From positions 11,793 to 46,299 of the forward strand of contig PFDP01000012.1 in assembly GCA_002772535.1 (NCBI GenBank): DNA of 34,507 bases. Direction: 5' to 3'. This document shows, one piece after another, positions 17,104-25,212 of the stretch. The translations under genes were made by a program, and so were the position numbers. Positions within the stretch are counted from its first letter, which is position 1. Every line of letters begins with the position of its first letter. The notes under the pieces are model-generated. The model searched no databases. It was not told the origin of the DNA and was given only the letters and a program-made list of their open reading frames with translations. This stretch comes from Candidatus Peregrinibacteria bacterium CG10_big_fil_rev_8_21_14_0_10_36_19 (GTDB taxonomy: Bacteria; Patescibacteriota; Gracilibacteria; UBA1369; LOWO2-01-FULL-3).

Positions 17104-17961
17104 ATGGAAATTCTCGATGGTCGTAAGGTCTCAAAGGAAATTTTGCTAGAACTTGCGGGTGAAGTGGATTTGCTTGTTCAAAATGGAATAGAACCTAAAT
17201 TGGCAGTAATATTGGTTGGAAATAATCCAGCTTCTTTGTCTTACATTAGGCAAAAACAGAAATCTTGTAATGCAATTGGGGTACAGTGGGAGCAGTTTGA
17301 TTATGGTGAAGATGTTACTACAGAAGAACTAATTAAGAGAGTAGAACAATTAAATGATGATGATTCAGTACATGGAATTTTGGTTCAGTTGCCTCTTCCT
17401 GCTCATGTTTATACACCTGATGTGATTAGAGCAATTGATCCTAAAAAAGATGTGGACGGTTTTACCGCCTATAATCTTGGGAAAATGTTTTTAAGTAAAG
17501 ATTTTGAAGACTTGGCTTCTTGTACACCGCTTGGGGTAATTAGACTTCTTGAAAGATATAATATTGATGTGAAAGGAAAAGAGGTTGTGGTGGTTGGTCA
17601 TAGTAATATTGTTGGTAAGCCGCTTGCTGCCATGCTTTTGAATCGTGATGCTACGGTTACGGTTTGTCATGTTCATACTAAAGATTTGGCTAGTCATACA
17701 AAGAGAGCTGATATTTTGTGTGTGGCGGTTGGAAAAGTGAATTTAATTACCGAAGATATGGTGAAAGATGGTGTGGTTGTGGTGGATATTGGAATAAACA
17801 GACTTGAGAATGGTAATTTGGTTGGAGATACAGACTTTGAAGGTGTTTCAAAAAAGGCTTCGTATATAACTCCTGTTCCTGGAGGTGCTGGTCCTATGAC
17901 AGTAACTTGTTTAATGGAGAATACTGTACGAGCGGCTAAACGTTTAAATAACATTACTTAA
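17104..17961 (+). CDS. folD: Bifunctional methylenetetrahydrofolate dehydrogenase/cyclohydrolase
   Basis: 285 residues from ATG 17104 (MEILDGRKVSKEI); the longer GTG frame from 17059 would run through the leader palindrome and is rejected. Family signatures: VGNNPASLSYIRQKQK with the catalytic lysine, GILVQLPLP, PKKDVDGF, and the NADP-binding VVVGHSNIVGKPLA, then PVPGGAGPMTV. FolD interconverts 5,10-methylene-THF and 10-formyl-THF, the one-carbon donor of purine synthesis. It is followed after 11 bases by purF and then purD, which explains its place in this operon. Confidence 0.96.
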   Translation: MEILDGRKVSKEILLELAGEVDLLVQNGIEPKLAVILVGNNPASLSYIRQKQKSCNAIGVQWEQFDYGEDVTTEELIKRVEQLNDDDSVHGILVQLPLPAHVYTPDVIRAIDPKKDVDGFTAYNLGKMFLSKDFEDLASCTPLGVIRLLERYNIDVKGKEVVVVGHSNIVGKPLAAMLLNRDATVTVCHVHTKDLASHTKRADILCVAVGKVNLITEDMVKDGVVVVDIGINRLENGNLVGDTDFEGVSKKASYITPVPGGAGPMTVTCLMENTVRAAKRLNNIT

Positions 17962-17972
17962 TCCTTAAAAAT

Positions 17973-19484
17973 ATGTGCGGTCTTGTTGGTATTTTCGGAC
18001 ATAATTATGTAGCTCAGGACGTCTATGATGGACTAGTTACTTTGCAGCACAGAGGTCAGGATGCTGCTGGTATTGCGACTTATGATAATAAATTTCATGT
18101 AAGAAAGGATTTTGGATTGGTAAAAGATGTTTTTCATACTAGACACATGAGAATGCTTACTGGATATGTGGGTATTGGTCATACTAGATATGCAACTATT
18201 GGAACTGGCGATGTTTCCGAAGTACAACCATTTTTAGGGCCTGCGCCATTTGGTGTAATTTTGGCTCATAATGGGAATTTGTTTAATTCGCATGAACTGA
18301 AAAAAGAAATTTTTGAGAAAGATCACCGGTTAGTTAATTCTGAAAGTGATGGTGAAGTGCTACTCAATATGTTTACGAAAGCTCTAACAAAGCAAAATGC
18401 TGATAAACTAAAGGCTGAGCACATTTGGAAAGCTGTTAGTAGTGTTTATGATAGATCTAAGGGTGCATATAGCGTTGTTGCATACATTGCTCAGCAAGGT
18501 ATGGTTGGTTTTAGGGATCCACATGGTATTCGTCCATTACTTTTTGGTAAGCGCACAAATGGCACAAAAACGGATTATATTTTCGCATCAGAATCTGTGA
18601 CTTTAGACATTTTGGGATTTGAGTTTGTAGATGATGTACAAGCTGGTGAAGCGATTTTTATTGATGAAAAAACTCGAGAAGTGCATAGAAAGAAAATTGT
18701 GAAAAAGACTCATACACCTTGTTTGTTTGAATATGTCTACTTTGCTAGACCTGATTCTATTTTAAATGGCATATCAGTATACAAATCAAGAATGCGCATG
18801 GGGAAGAAACTGGCACAAAAAATTAAGAGAGAAATGCCAGACTTAGATATAGATGTGGTGATGCCTGTGCCAGATAGTGCCAGAACTGCAGCATTTGCTG
18901 TAGCGGATGAACTTGGTATTACATATAGAGAGGGACTTGTAAAAAATAGATATATTGGAAGAACATTTATTATGCCTGGTCAAAATGTTCGCAAAAAATC
19001 TATTAGGTATAAATTAAATCCTATGCCTCTTGAAATTAAGGACAAAAAGATTTTGCTTATAGATGACAGTATTGTGCGTGGTAATACATCAAGAAAGATT
19101 GTAGAGATGGTTAGAGATGCTGGAGCTAAAAAGATTTATTTTGCCTCTTATGCTCCACCAATTATTAGTCCAAATTTGTATGGTATTGATATTCCTACTA
19201 TGGAAGAGTTAATTGCTGTTGGTAATACCGAAGATCAGATTTGTAAATTGATTAAGGCTGATCATTTGTTTTACGGTGATATAAAAGATACCTTCGAAGC
19301 CTGTGTGGAGGGAAATCCTAAGGTTAAAGATATGGATATGTCTTGTTTTGATGGCGTTTATAAAACTGGAGATATAGATAAAAAGGTGTTAGCAGCTCAC
19401 TCAGCTTCTCGTACTTCGGAGAAAGGTTGTGAAGAGGCTGAATGTGATATGGGAGAGGATGATAACTTAACAATGGTTGGATGA
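17973..19484 (+). CDS. purF: Amidophosphoribosyltransferase
   Basis: 503 residues. The protein begins MCGLVGIFG, with Cys2 as the N-terminal glutaminase nucleophile and no propeptide. LQHRGQDAAGI and HNGNLFN belong to the glutaminase domain, and ILLIDDSIVRGNTSRK (about 362-376) is the PRPP-binding loop. The C-terminal SCFDGVYKTGDID resembles the Escherichia coli-type ending and lacks the paired CxxC of the iron-sulfur form. It catalyses the first committed step of purine synthesis. A short acidic, Cys-containing tail (GCEEAECDMGEDDN) is unusual. The stop overlaps the purD start (ATGA). Confidence 0.97.
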   Translation: MCGLVGIFGHNYVAQDVYDGLVTLQHRGQDAAGIATYDNKFHVRKDFGLVKDVFHTRHMRMLTGYVGIGHTRYATIGTGDVSEVQPFLGPAPFGVILAHNGNLFNSHELKKEIFEKDHRLVNSESDGEVLLNMFTKALTKQNADKLKAEHIWKAVSSVYDRSKGAYSVVAYIAQQGMVGFRDPHGIRPLLFGKRTNGTKTDYIFASESVTLDILGFEFVDDVQAGEAIFIDEKTREVHRKKIVKKTHTPCLFEYVYFARPDSILNGISVYKSRMRMGKKLAQKIKREMPDLDIDVVMPVPDSARTAAFAVADELGITYREGLVKNRYIGRTFIMPGQNVRKKSIRYKLNPMPLEIKDKKILLIDDSIVRGNTSRKIVEMVRDAGAKKIYFASYAPPIISPNLYGIDIPTMEELIAVGNTEDQICKLIKADHLFYGDIKDTFEACVEGNPKVKDMDMSCFDGVYKTGDIDKKVLAAHSASRTSEKGCEEAECDMGEDDNLTMVG

Positions 19485-20794
19485 AGAAAGTACTTTTAGT
19501 TGGTAATGGGGCAAGAGAACATGCAATTACTGAGGCTTTAATGAGAAGCAAGCATGAAGTGGAATTGTTTGTGGTTGGAAGTGCTAAAAATCCCGCAATA
19601 TCAAAAATGGCAAGTGGGTATTTGATAGGAAATGTGTGTGATAAGCTAGCTATTAGAAATTTTGCATTAGAAATTGAGCCTGATTTTGCAATTGTTGGCC
19701 CTGAGGCTCCAATTGAAGCTGGAGTGGTGGATATGCTTTTGGGAATAGATGTGCACTGCGCTTCCCCACTGCAGACTGTTGGAAGACTTGAGTCTTCTAA
19801 AGGTTTTACTAGAAATTTGTTAGCTAAATTTGGTATTAAAGGAAATCCTGATTTTAGGGTTTTTCATAATTCTGAAGGTTTGAGAGAGTTTTTTGAGCAT
19901 TTGGGGGAAGATTATGTTGTGAAGGCTGATGGTTTAAAAGGTGGTAAAGGAGTTATGGTGAGTGGTGATCACTTGAATGGTATTGAGGAAGGTATGGCTT
20001 ATGCTTTGGAGTGTTTGGAAGATTGTGGAAGAGTTGTTGTTGAAGAGAAATTGGTTGGTCAGGAATTTAGTTTGATGAGTTTTTGTGATGGAAAGCATAC
20101 GGTTGAAATGCCAGCTGTGCAGGATCATAAGCGTGCATATGACGGCGATAAAGGTCCAAATACTGGTGGTATGGGAACATATTCTGATGCAGGTCATAGT
20201 TTGCCGTTTTTGAAAGATAGCGATATTGAGGAGGCCAGTAGAATTACTGCTGAGGTTGCGAAGGCTTTGTTTGAAGAGACTGGGACTTACTTTAAAGGAG
20301 TTATGTATGGAGGTTTTATTGCAACTTCGAAGGGAGTGCGTTTGATTGAGTACAATGCGAGGTTTGGTGATCCTGAAGCAATGAATGTATTGCCACTTTT
20401 GAAAACCGATTTTGTAGATTTATGTGAGGCTATTATTTCTGGCGAGCTTGATAAATTAAGTGTTGAATTTGAGAAAAAGTCTACTGTTTGTAAGTATGTT
20501 GTGCCTGAAGGGTATCCAGACTCCCCTATTAAAGGTGAAAAAATTGAGCTTGGAGATGTACCTGAGGGGGTAAGAGTTTATTTTGCTTCTGTTGATGAGC
20601 GAGAAGATGGTCTTTATCTTGGTGGTTCGAGGGCTGTGGCTTTTGTGGGCATTGCCGACAGTTTAGTAGAAGCCGAAAGGTTGGCGTCGGCTGGAGTTGA
20701 ATGTGTAAGTGGTCCTGTTTTTTATAGAACAGATATTGGAAAATTAGAGCTTATTGAGAAGCGTATCAAAATGATGAAAGGTCTTAGAGGCTAA
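19481..20794 (+). CDS. purD: Phosphoribosylamine-glycine ligase
   Basis: 437 residues, normal length. It starts MKKVLLVGNGAREHAI, the PurD N-terminal signature; the ATP-grasp domain contains VKADGLKGGKGV and the late IEYNARFGDPE metal/ATP-binding motif. PurD makes glycinamide ribonucleotide, the second purine step, directly using the PurF product. The 4-base overlap with purF implies translational coupling. Its stop overlaps the convergent tyrA-like stop by two bases (20792-20793). No other de novo purine genes are in the window. Confidence 0.97.
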   Translation: MKKVLLVGNGAREHAITEALMRSKHEVELFVVGSAKNPAISKMASGYLIGNVCDKLAIRNFALEIEPDFAIVGPEAPIEAGVVDMLLGIDVHCASPLQTVGRLESSKGFTRNLLAKFGIKGNPDFRVFHNSEGLREFFEHLGEDYVVKADGLKGGKGVMVSGDHLNGIEEGMAYALECLEDCGRVVVEEKLVGQEFSLMSFCDGKHTVEMPAVQDHKRAYDGDKGPNTGGMGTYSDAGHSLPFLKDSDIEEASRITAEVAKALFEETGTYFKGVMYGGFIATSKGVRLIEYNARFGDPEAMNVLPLLKTDFVDLCEAIISGELDKLSVEFEKKSTVCKYVVPEGYPDSPIKGEKIELGDVPEGVRVYFASVDEREDGLYLGGSRAVAFVGIADSLVEAERLASAGVECVSGPVFYRTDIGKLELIEKRIKMMKGLRG

Positions 20795-21561
20795 CTGAAG
20801 TGTTTTTTATTTTTGTTGAAATATTTCTCGAAGGCTTTTTTATCTTTGTTTTCAACAATTTTTAGTAGTTCGTTTACGGATTTTTGGTGTGCTTTTAGTG
20901 CACTCAAGGCATTGGGATTTTCTATAATCATGTTGGCGTAAAGATTTGGATCTTTGGTAATTAGGGTAAGTGCTGAGTTGATTTTTTGTTGTGATGAATT
21001 GCTAGCACACTCCATAACCTGCTTTAATGGCATTTTCTGCTGACGAAGGGAATCTGCAAAAACTATTTCTGAGAAGTGAACTAGGTTTTGAGCGATACTC
21101 ATAAATTTATCGTGCTGCTTTGGTGTCATTTTGATTATTTTTACTCCGTTTTTTTCAAATAGCTTTTCTATCCATTTACTGTGGGTGCTAGATTTCTTTG
21201 TTGGGCAAAGGATAATTGTTTGGCCAGATATTGGGTTTGAATTACCAAACATAGGGTGCATTCCTAACACTTCGCATTTTGCCTTAAGCATGGCTTTAAT
21301 TGGGGCAGACTTGATTGAAGTTAAATCCATTAGAGCCGAAGTAGGACGAATATGGGGTTTGATTTCTGTGATTATTTGCTCGGTTTTATCTATTGGGACA
21401 CTGAGAATTATAATATCTGATCTTTGGGCTAATTCTGTGTTTGTGAGTTTTGTATCCCTATCGGAAATAAGAATTTTAATTCCGTTCTTTTTGAAAAAAT
21501 GGGCAAATAGTTTACCCATCTTTCCGTTCCCACCTATAATTCCAATTACTGGTGTGGACAT
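20791..21561 (-). CDS. tyrA: Prephenate dehydrogenase-like protein
   Basis: 256 residues. An N-terminal Rossmann domain begins IGIIGGNGKMG, followed by ISDRD at the end of the second strand. LGMHPMFGNSNPISGQ is the conserved substrate-binding His segment and QNLVHFSEI carries the second conserved His. The C-terminal half is all-helical, as in prephenate/arogenate dehydrogenases, which oxidatively decarboxylate prephenate on the path to tyrosine. No other aromatic amino acid genes are nearby, so the physiological substrate is inferred. The start overlaps the YtxH-like stop by one base (TAATG), so the two are co-translated. Confidence 0.85.
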   Translation of the reverse strand: MSTPVIGIIGGNGKMGKLFAHFFKKNGIKILISDRDTKLTNTELAQRSDIIILSVPIDKTEQIITEIKPHIRPTSALMDLTSIKSAPIKAMLKAKCEVLGMHPMFGNSNPISGQTIILCPTKKSSTHSKWIEKLFEKNGVKIIKMTPKQHDKFMSIAQNLVHFSEIVFADSLRQQKMPLKQVMECASNSSQQKINSALTLITKDPNLYANMIIENPNALSALKAHQKSVNELLKIVENKDKKAFEKYFNKNKKHFS

Positions 21562-21962
21562 TATTTAAGTTTTTTCACTGCTTTTTTTACAGTTTTCTTA
21601 ACTGATTTTTTAGCATTTTTAACTGCTTTTTTAACTTTTGCTTTAGTTTTTGGAGTAACATTTTTCTTATAAGCTGCTTTAAGTTCTGCTTTGGCTTTTA
21701 TTGCTGATTTTTTTAGCTTTTTCTTTCCTTCTTGAAATTCTTCTGATGCTGTAACTTCGTCGTAACACTCTTTTGCAGTATCACCAATTTCTTTACCCAT
21801 TGTTGATAAAGTTTCTTTTAAAGTATCAAGGCCTGTGCCGCCACTATCAACTTCTGATTTTAGTTTTTTACGAAGATCTTTTCCGCTCTTTGGCGAAAAC
21901 AAAATTCCTACTGCTGTTCCAGCAAGAATACCTGTAAGGAGGGATTTTAATCCTTTGAACAT
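21561..21962 (-). CDS. YtxH-like small protein with lysine-rich histone-like tail
   Basis: 133 residues. The first 35 residues form a hydrophobic Gly-rich helix (GILAGTAVGILFSPKSGKDLRKKL), the YtxH/gas-vesicle-like signature. The last 50 residues are dominated by Lys, Ala and Val repeats (KKAVKNAKKSVKKTVKKAVK), much like histone H1-type or nucleoid-binding tails. It could be a membrane-tethered stress protein or bind nucleic acid near the membrane; both are inference. It lies upstream of the tyrA-like gene with a one-base overlap. Confidence 0.75.
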   Translation of the reverse strand: MFKGLKSLLTGILAGTAVGILFSPKSGKDLRKKLKSEVDSGGTGLDTLKETLSTMGKEIGDTAKECYDEVTASEEFQEGKKKLKKSAIKAKAELKAAYKKNVTPKTKAKVKKAVKNAKKSVKKTVKKAVKKLK

Positions 21963-21986
21963 ATATGAATGAGGTTATTGAATCTG

Positions 21987-22021
21987 ATTATAATAGTATA
22001 GATATAAGGCTTTTGTGGCAA
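21987..22021 (-). promoter_or_regulatory. Putative promoter of the YtxH-tyrA pair
   Basis: On the minus strand TTGCCA (22021-22016) precedes TACTAT (21998-21993) by 17 bases; a perfect TATAAT (21992-21987) is adjacent but at a 23-base spacing. It lies just after the terminator of the SLH gene. Confidence 0.4.
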
Positions 22022-22046
22022 GAAAAAAGCCCTGCAATAGGGCTTT
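22021..22046 (-). terminator. Intrinsic terminator of the SLH-protein gene
   Basis: AAAGCCCT (22026-22033) and AGGGCTTT (22039-22046) form an 8-bp stem with a GCAAT loop. Read on the minus strand, the stem is followed by a T-run (22028-22023), placing it about 30 bases after the SLH gene stop. Confidence 0.8.
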
Positions 22047-22077
22047 CTTCCTTCTCCAAGTATTCCATTTAGGATGG

Positions 22078-24018
22078 TTACCTTTCTAAACCGGCCTTAT
22101 AATATCTGTAAAGCATGTCGGCCATTTCAGCACGAGTAATGCTTTGACCGGGATAGAAATAGTTTTGATTGTCTGTTAACTCGTATGTTTTTGCAAGCCA
22201 AGCATAATTTAGATACCATTTAGAATCTGAGTTGCCTGGTACATCGTAGTAAGGGTAAGAGTTGGCGTTTGAAGGAACAATTAGTCCTTTAGTTTTTCCA
22301 GTGTTTAAGATCATAACTAGGGCTTCGATGCGGTTTACTGAATTTGCTGGACGGAATGTTCCGTCTGAATAACCATTTACGATTCCTAGGTTTACTGCTG
22401 TTTTTAGATATGGCGCGTACCATTGGTAACCATCTGTGTCTTTGAAGTAGTTGCTACCGTATGTGTCTGATGATTTGATGTTGAAAGTTTCAAGGATTAC
22501 TTTTAGGGCTTCAACTCTTTGGATTGACTGATTTGGCTTGAATGAACCATCTGAGTACCCTGAGAAAATATTGGCAGATTTTGCCCATTTGATTGCGTCA
22601 CAGTATTTATTTGATTTATCTACATCTGTGAATGTGCTGCATGAACCATAAATGTTTTGAGCTTTTGTAGAGTCTGCAATGTAGAATTTACCTTCTTCAA
22701 CATCTTTACCTTTGCTGTTTTCGGCAGTTATTTTGTAGCCGTAAACTCCGTCTGTAGAATATTCACCGTATCTGTTTACTCCGTTCCAAGAGAAGCTGTG
22801 AGTTCCCTCTTGTACTGAATAGTCTTCAAGAACTGTGGCTTCAGTGTAACTTCCGTCTTTAATTTCTAGGGTTACTTTTGAATCACGATCTACTGTGAAT
22901 GTAAAATCTAGACTTCCGTTTTTTGGATAGAAAGGAATTTTACTTACAGAGTCTTTAAAGACATTTGGTCTTTTGTTGGCTGCGTCATCTTGTTTTACAT
23001 AGATTTTTCCAGATTCTGTAGATTCGCCTTTTGAGTTTGAGGCATGAACTTTGTAAGTATAGTAAGATTCGCTCATATCTGTGCCATAACCATCCCAAGC
23101 AACTGAGTATGTGCCTTCATTTAAATCATTTTCGTTGAAGATTTCATCAAACTTTGTACCGTTTTTCTTGTAGATTGTTACAGTTACATCTGCATCTGCT
23201 GTTAGATTGAATGTGATGTAAGTTTTTTCTTTTCTACCCGGATCAAAAGTTTCTTTGCTGGCAAATACATATTTTAAGCGAGGATCTTCTGTAGAAGTAT
23301 CTGCTGAAAGATCGTCTTTTACATAGATTTTGCCTGATTTGTAAGCATTACCGTTTGAGTTTGAGGCAGAAATTTCATAAGTGTATTCCCCTTCTTCTAC
23401 AATGTTCCCATATTGATTTTTACCATCCCAGTAAACTGTGTGGTCACCAGATTGATATGTGTATGCACTTTTTAGAGTAACTTGTCTTTTATTGTTTTGA
23501 TTGTAAATTTCAACAGTAACGTCTGACTTTTGGCTTGTATTAAAGTTAATTTTAGCTTTTTCTTCGTCCCATGGTGAAAAAGTTGCGTTATCAACATAGG
23601 CATCCCAAATTTTTAGCGTATTTGCAGTTTCTGATGCCATTAGCCATTCTGATACATAAGGAGTACCTGTGTACCAAAATGTTGTAGCTTCTGCTGAAAT
23701 ACCATAAAAATAGTTAGATTGTGCTGTTCCTAGCCATTTTTCCTTATAACAACCTTTAGGATAAACCTTGTTATTTGCAAGCATTTCAAGAGTATCTGAT
23801 TTTGTAGCCGTAGTTGCCTTGTAAACACCAAGAGTTACTTTGGCATCACCATTTAGACAAAAATTAATCCATCCGTCTTTATAACTGTTTTCAGTAATTT
23901 CCAGAGGTTTACTTTGTAGACCTTCAACGATTGTAAATGCGTTTGCCGTAAGAACATTAGGTAGCAAGGCGCTTACTATTGTAGCTACAGAAAGCCATTT
24001 TTTTAGCAATTTATGCAT
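22078..24018 (-). CDS. Secreted S-layer-type protein: Ig-like repeats plus three SLH domains
   Basis: 646 residues. A signal peptide (1-27, ending LTANA) is followed by an N-terminal domain (28-140), then three FlgD-like Ig repeats (about 145-235, 240-345, 350-450), each ending in a YTYEISASNSNG-like or YKITAENSKG strand and G.IYVK or GKFYIA. The C-terminus carries three SLH domains: about 455-510 (FTDVD, FSGYSDGSFKPNQSI.R.EA), 520-575 (VNGYSDGTFRPANSVNRIEAL) and 585-640 (YFYPGQSITRAEMADML). SLH domains bind cell-wall polymers, so this is probably a surface-layer or envelope protein. It lies 49 bases after maf and is followed by a terminator. Confidence 0.92.
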   Translation of the reverse strand: MHKLLKKWLSVATIVSALLPNVLTANAFTIVEGLQSKPLEITENSYKDGWINFCLNGDAKVTLGVYKATTATKSDTLEMLANNKVYPKGCYKEKWLGTAQSNYFYGISAEATTFWYTGTPYVSEWLMASETANTLKIWDAYVDNATFSPWDEEKAKINFNTSQKSDVTVEIYNQNNKRQVTLKSAYTYQSGDHTVYWDGKNQYGNIVEEGEYTYEISASNSNGNAYKSGKIYVKDDLSADTSTEDPRLKYVFASKETFDPGRKEKTYITFNLTADADVTVTIYKKNGTKFDEIFNENDLNEGTYSVAWDGYGTDMSESYYTYKVHASNSKGESTESGKIYVKQDDAANKRPNVFKDSVSKIPFYPKNGSLDFTFTVDRDSKVTLEIKDGSYTEATVLEDYSVQEGTHSFSWNGVNRYGEYSTDGVYGYKITAENSKGKDVEEGKFYIADSTKAQNIYGSCSTFTDVDKSNKYCDAIKWAKSANIFSGYSDGSFKPNQSIQRVEALKVILETFNIKSSDTYGSNYFKDTDGYQWYAPYLKTAVNLGIVNGYSDGTFRPANSVNRIEALVMILNTGKTKGLIVPSNANSYPYYDVPGNSDSKWYLNYAWLAKTYELTDNQNYFYPGQSITRAEMADMLYRYYKAGLER

Positions 24019-24067
24019 GAGTATTTGTTGTTATAAATGCTTAGAGCTACAAACCATAACACTCTTT

Positions 24068-24655
24068 TCACATTATGTCAATACCTACTTTTTGGAGAAG
24101 CTTTCTGAGGCGGTAAATCGGTAGGCCAACAACATTAAAGTAATCTCCCTCAATTTTTTTGATAAATAGTGAGCCAAGCCCCTGTATTGCGTAGCCTGCT
24201 GCCTTATCCCAACCTTCGCCAGAGTTTATGTATGCTTCTATAGTTGCTTCATCCAGACGATCTATTGTTACCAGTGTTGTTTCCACTGCTGACAAGTTGA
24301 TATTTTTTGAGGTATCAAACACGCAAATTGCTGTAATAACTTTGTGAGTTGTGTTGCTTAGGAGTCTTAAAATGCGTTTTGCGTCTTCTATATCTTTTGG
24401 TTTTCCTAGATAATGCTGCCCCACTGCAACCACCGTATCGGCACTGATTATGAGCGCGTCACGGTAGTGACGCGCGACTTCCTGGGCCTTGCCTATTGCG
24501 TTATGCAAAGCCAATTCCTCTGGTGTGAGGTGGGTGTCTATTTCTTCAAAATCACTTGGATGAGTAGTAAAGGCAAGGCCCATCTGAGTGAGCAGTTCTT
24601 GCCGCCTTGGGCTCTGAGATGCGAGAACTATTTGTTTATCTGTTGACTTAGCCAT
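24068..24655 (-). CDS. maf: Maf-family nucleotide pyrophosphatase
   Basis: 195 residues. The start VLASQSPRRQELLTQMG is the Maf signature with the conserved SPRR; ISADTVVAV, LGKP and the late AGYAIQGLGSLFI complete the active site. Maf proteins hydrolyse non-canonical or pyrimidine nucleoside triphosphates (dTTP/UTP-type) and act as house-cleaning enzymes. An unusual GC-rich perfect hairpin is embedded in codons for VARHYRDAL (24454-24475). The gene is divergent from rpsT, whose promoter overlaps its first codons. Confidence 0.93.
   Translation of the reverse strand: MAKSTDKQIVLASQSPRRQELLTQMGLAFTTHPSDFEEIDTHLTPEELALHNAIGKAQEVARHYRDALIISADTVVAVGQHYLGKPKDIEDAKRILRLLSNTTHKVITAICVFDTSKNINLSAVETTLVTIDRLDEATIEAYINSGEGWDKAAGYAIQGLGSLFIKKIEGDYFNVVGLPIYRLRKLLQKVGIDIM
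24454..24475 (-). repeat. Perfect GC-rich palindrome inside maf
   Basis: GCGCGTCAC (24454-24462), a GGTA loop and GTGACGCGC (24467-24475) make a 9-bp perfect stem, strikingly GC-rich for this genome. It stays in frame and lies just before the conserved ADTVV region, at a position where Maf proteins tolerate length change. Confidence 0.65.
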
Positions 24656-24671
24656 ATTTATACCTTAGAAT
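24643..24671 (+). promoter_or_regulatory. Promoter of rpsT
   Basis: TTGACT (24643-24648), a 17-base spacer and TAGAAT (24666-24671), the same hexamers as the rplK promoter. It is 32 bases before the rpsT ATG and its -35 overlaps the start of maf on the other strand. Confidence 0.75.
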
Positions 24672-24703
24672 CTGCATCGCTTATATCATAAAACTGTAAT
24701 GAA

Positions 24704-25009
24704 ATGCCAGTAATCAAGTCTGCAAAAAAGCAAATGAAACAAAATGCCGTTAGAAGGGCAAGAAATTTTCCTGTAAGAAATGAATTAAAATCTGTTCTTA
24801 AAAACGAACTACAACTAATTAAAGATGGTTCACTTGAGGAGGCTAAAAAATTCCTTCCAAAAGTATTCTCTATCATCGACATGGCTGCAAAAAAGAAAAT
24901 CATTGAAAAAAACAACGCTTCAAGAAAGAAATCTAGAATTTCTAAGGCTATAAACGCTTTGGAAATGGCTGGAAAGAAAACAGAAAAGAAAGCTGAAGCA
25001 GCTGAGTAA
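24704..25009 (+). CDS. rpsT: 30S ribosomal protein S20
   Basis: 101 residues. Basic helical protein beginning MPVIKSAKKQMKQNAVRRARN, followed by KKFLPKVFSIIDMAAKKKIIEKNNASRKKSRI in pieces that match S20, and a Lys/Ala/Glu-rich tail. S20 binds 16S rRNA early in 30S assembly. It has its own promoter and a strong terminator, so it is a single-gene unit, as in many bacteria. Confidence 0.96.
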   Translation: MPVIKSAKKQMKQNAVRRARNFPVRNELKSVLKNELQLIKDGSLEEAKKFLPKVFSIIDMAAKKKIIEKNNASRKKSRISKAINALEMAGKKTEKKAEAAE

Positions 25010-25026
25010 TTAAAAGAACTTTTAAG

Positions 25027-25066
25027 AAAAGCCCTCCCCCGCCCAAGGCGGGTTGAGGGCTTTTTT
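25027..25066 (+). terminator. Intrinsic terminator of rpsT
   Basis: GCCCTC (25031-25036) pairs with GAGGGC (25055-25060), and the inner CCCGCC (25038-25043) pairs with GGCGGG (25047-25052) around a short CAA loop. A T6 run follows and an A4 run precedes, so it may act in both directions. Confidence 0.9.
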
Positions 25067-25109
25067 GTTACCTTAAGAACTTATACTTCCATTGTGGCTA
25101 ATTTTATAT

Positions 25110-25115
25110 TAGAAT
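25110..25115 (+). promoter_or_regulatory. -10 element of the tRNA gene
   Basis: TAGAAT lies 21 bases before the tRNA start, the third use of this -10 hexamer for translation-machinery genes in the window. No convincing -35 is seen 16-18 bases upstream. Confidence 0.4.
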
Positions 25116-25136
25116 CCTTGCAGTTCTTTGAAAAAT

Positions 25137-25212
25137 GGGCCTGTAGCTCAGTGGTTAGAGCAGTCGGCTCATAACCGATTGGTCGAAGGTTCAAGTCCTT
25201 CCAGGCCCACCA
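25137..25212 (+). tRNA. tRNA with CAU anticodon, tRNA-Ile2-like (or elongator Met)
   Basis: A complete cloverleaf can be drawn: acceptor GGGCCTG/CAGGCCC, D-arm GCTC/GAGC, anticodon stem GTCGG/CCGAT around CTCATAA (anticodon CAU), T-arm GAAGG-TTCAAGT-CCTTC, discriminator A and encoded CCA (25210-25212). G1-C72 and the lack of a three-GC anticodon stem exclude initiator tRNA. C4-G69 and C5-G68 and the overall likeness to Escherichia coli ileX favour tRNA-Ile2, whose C34 is modified by TilS to read AUA; elongator Met cannot be excluded. Its 3' end is the probable integration site of the adjacent element. Confidence 0.93.
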
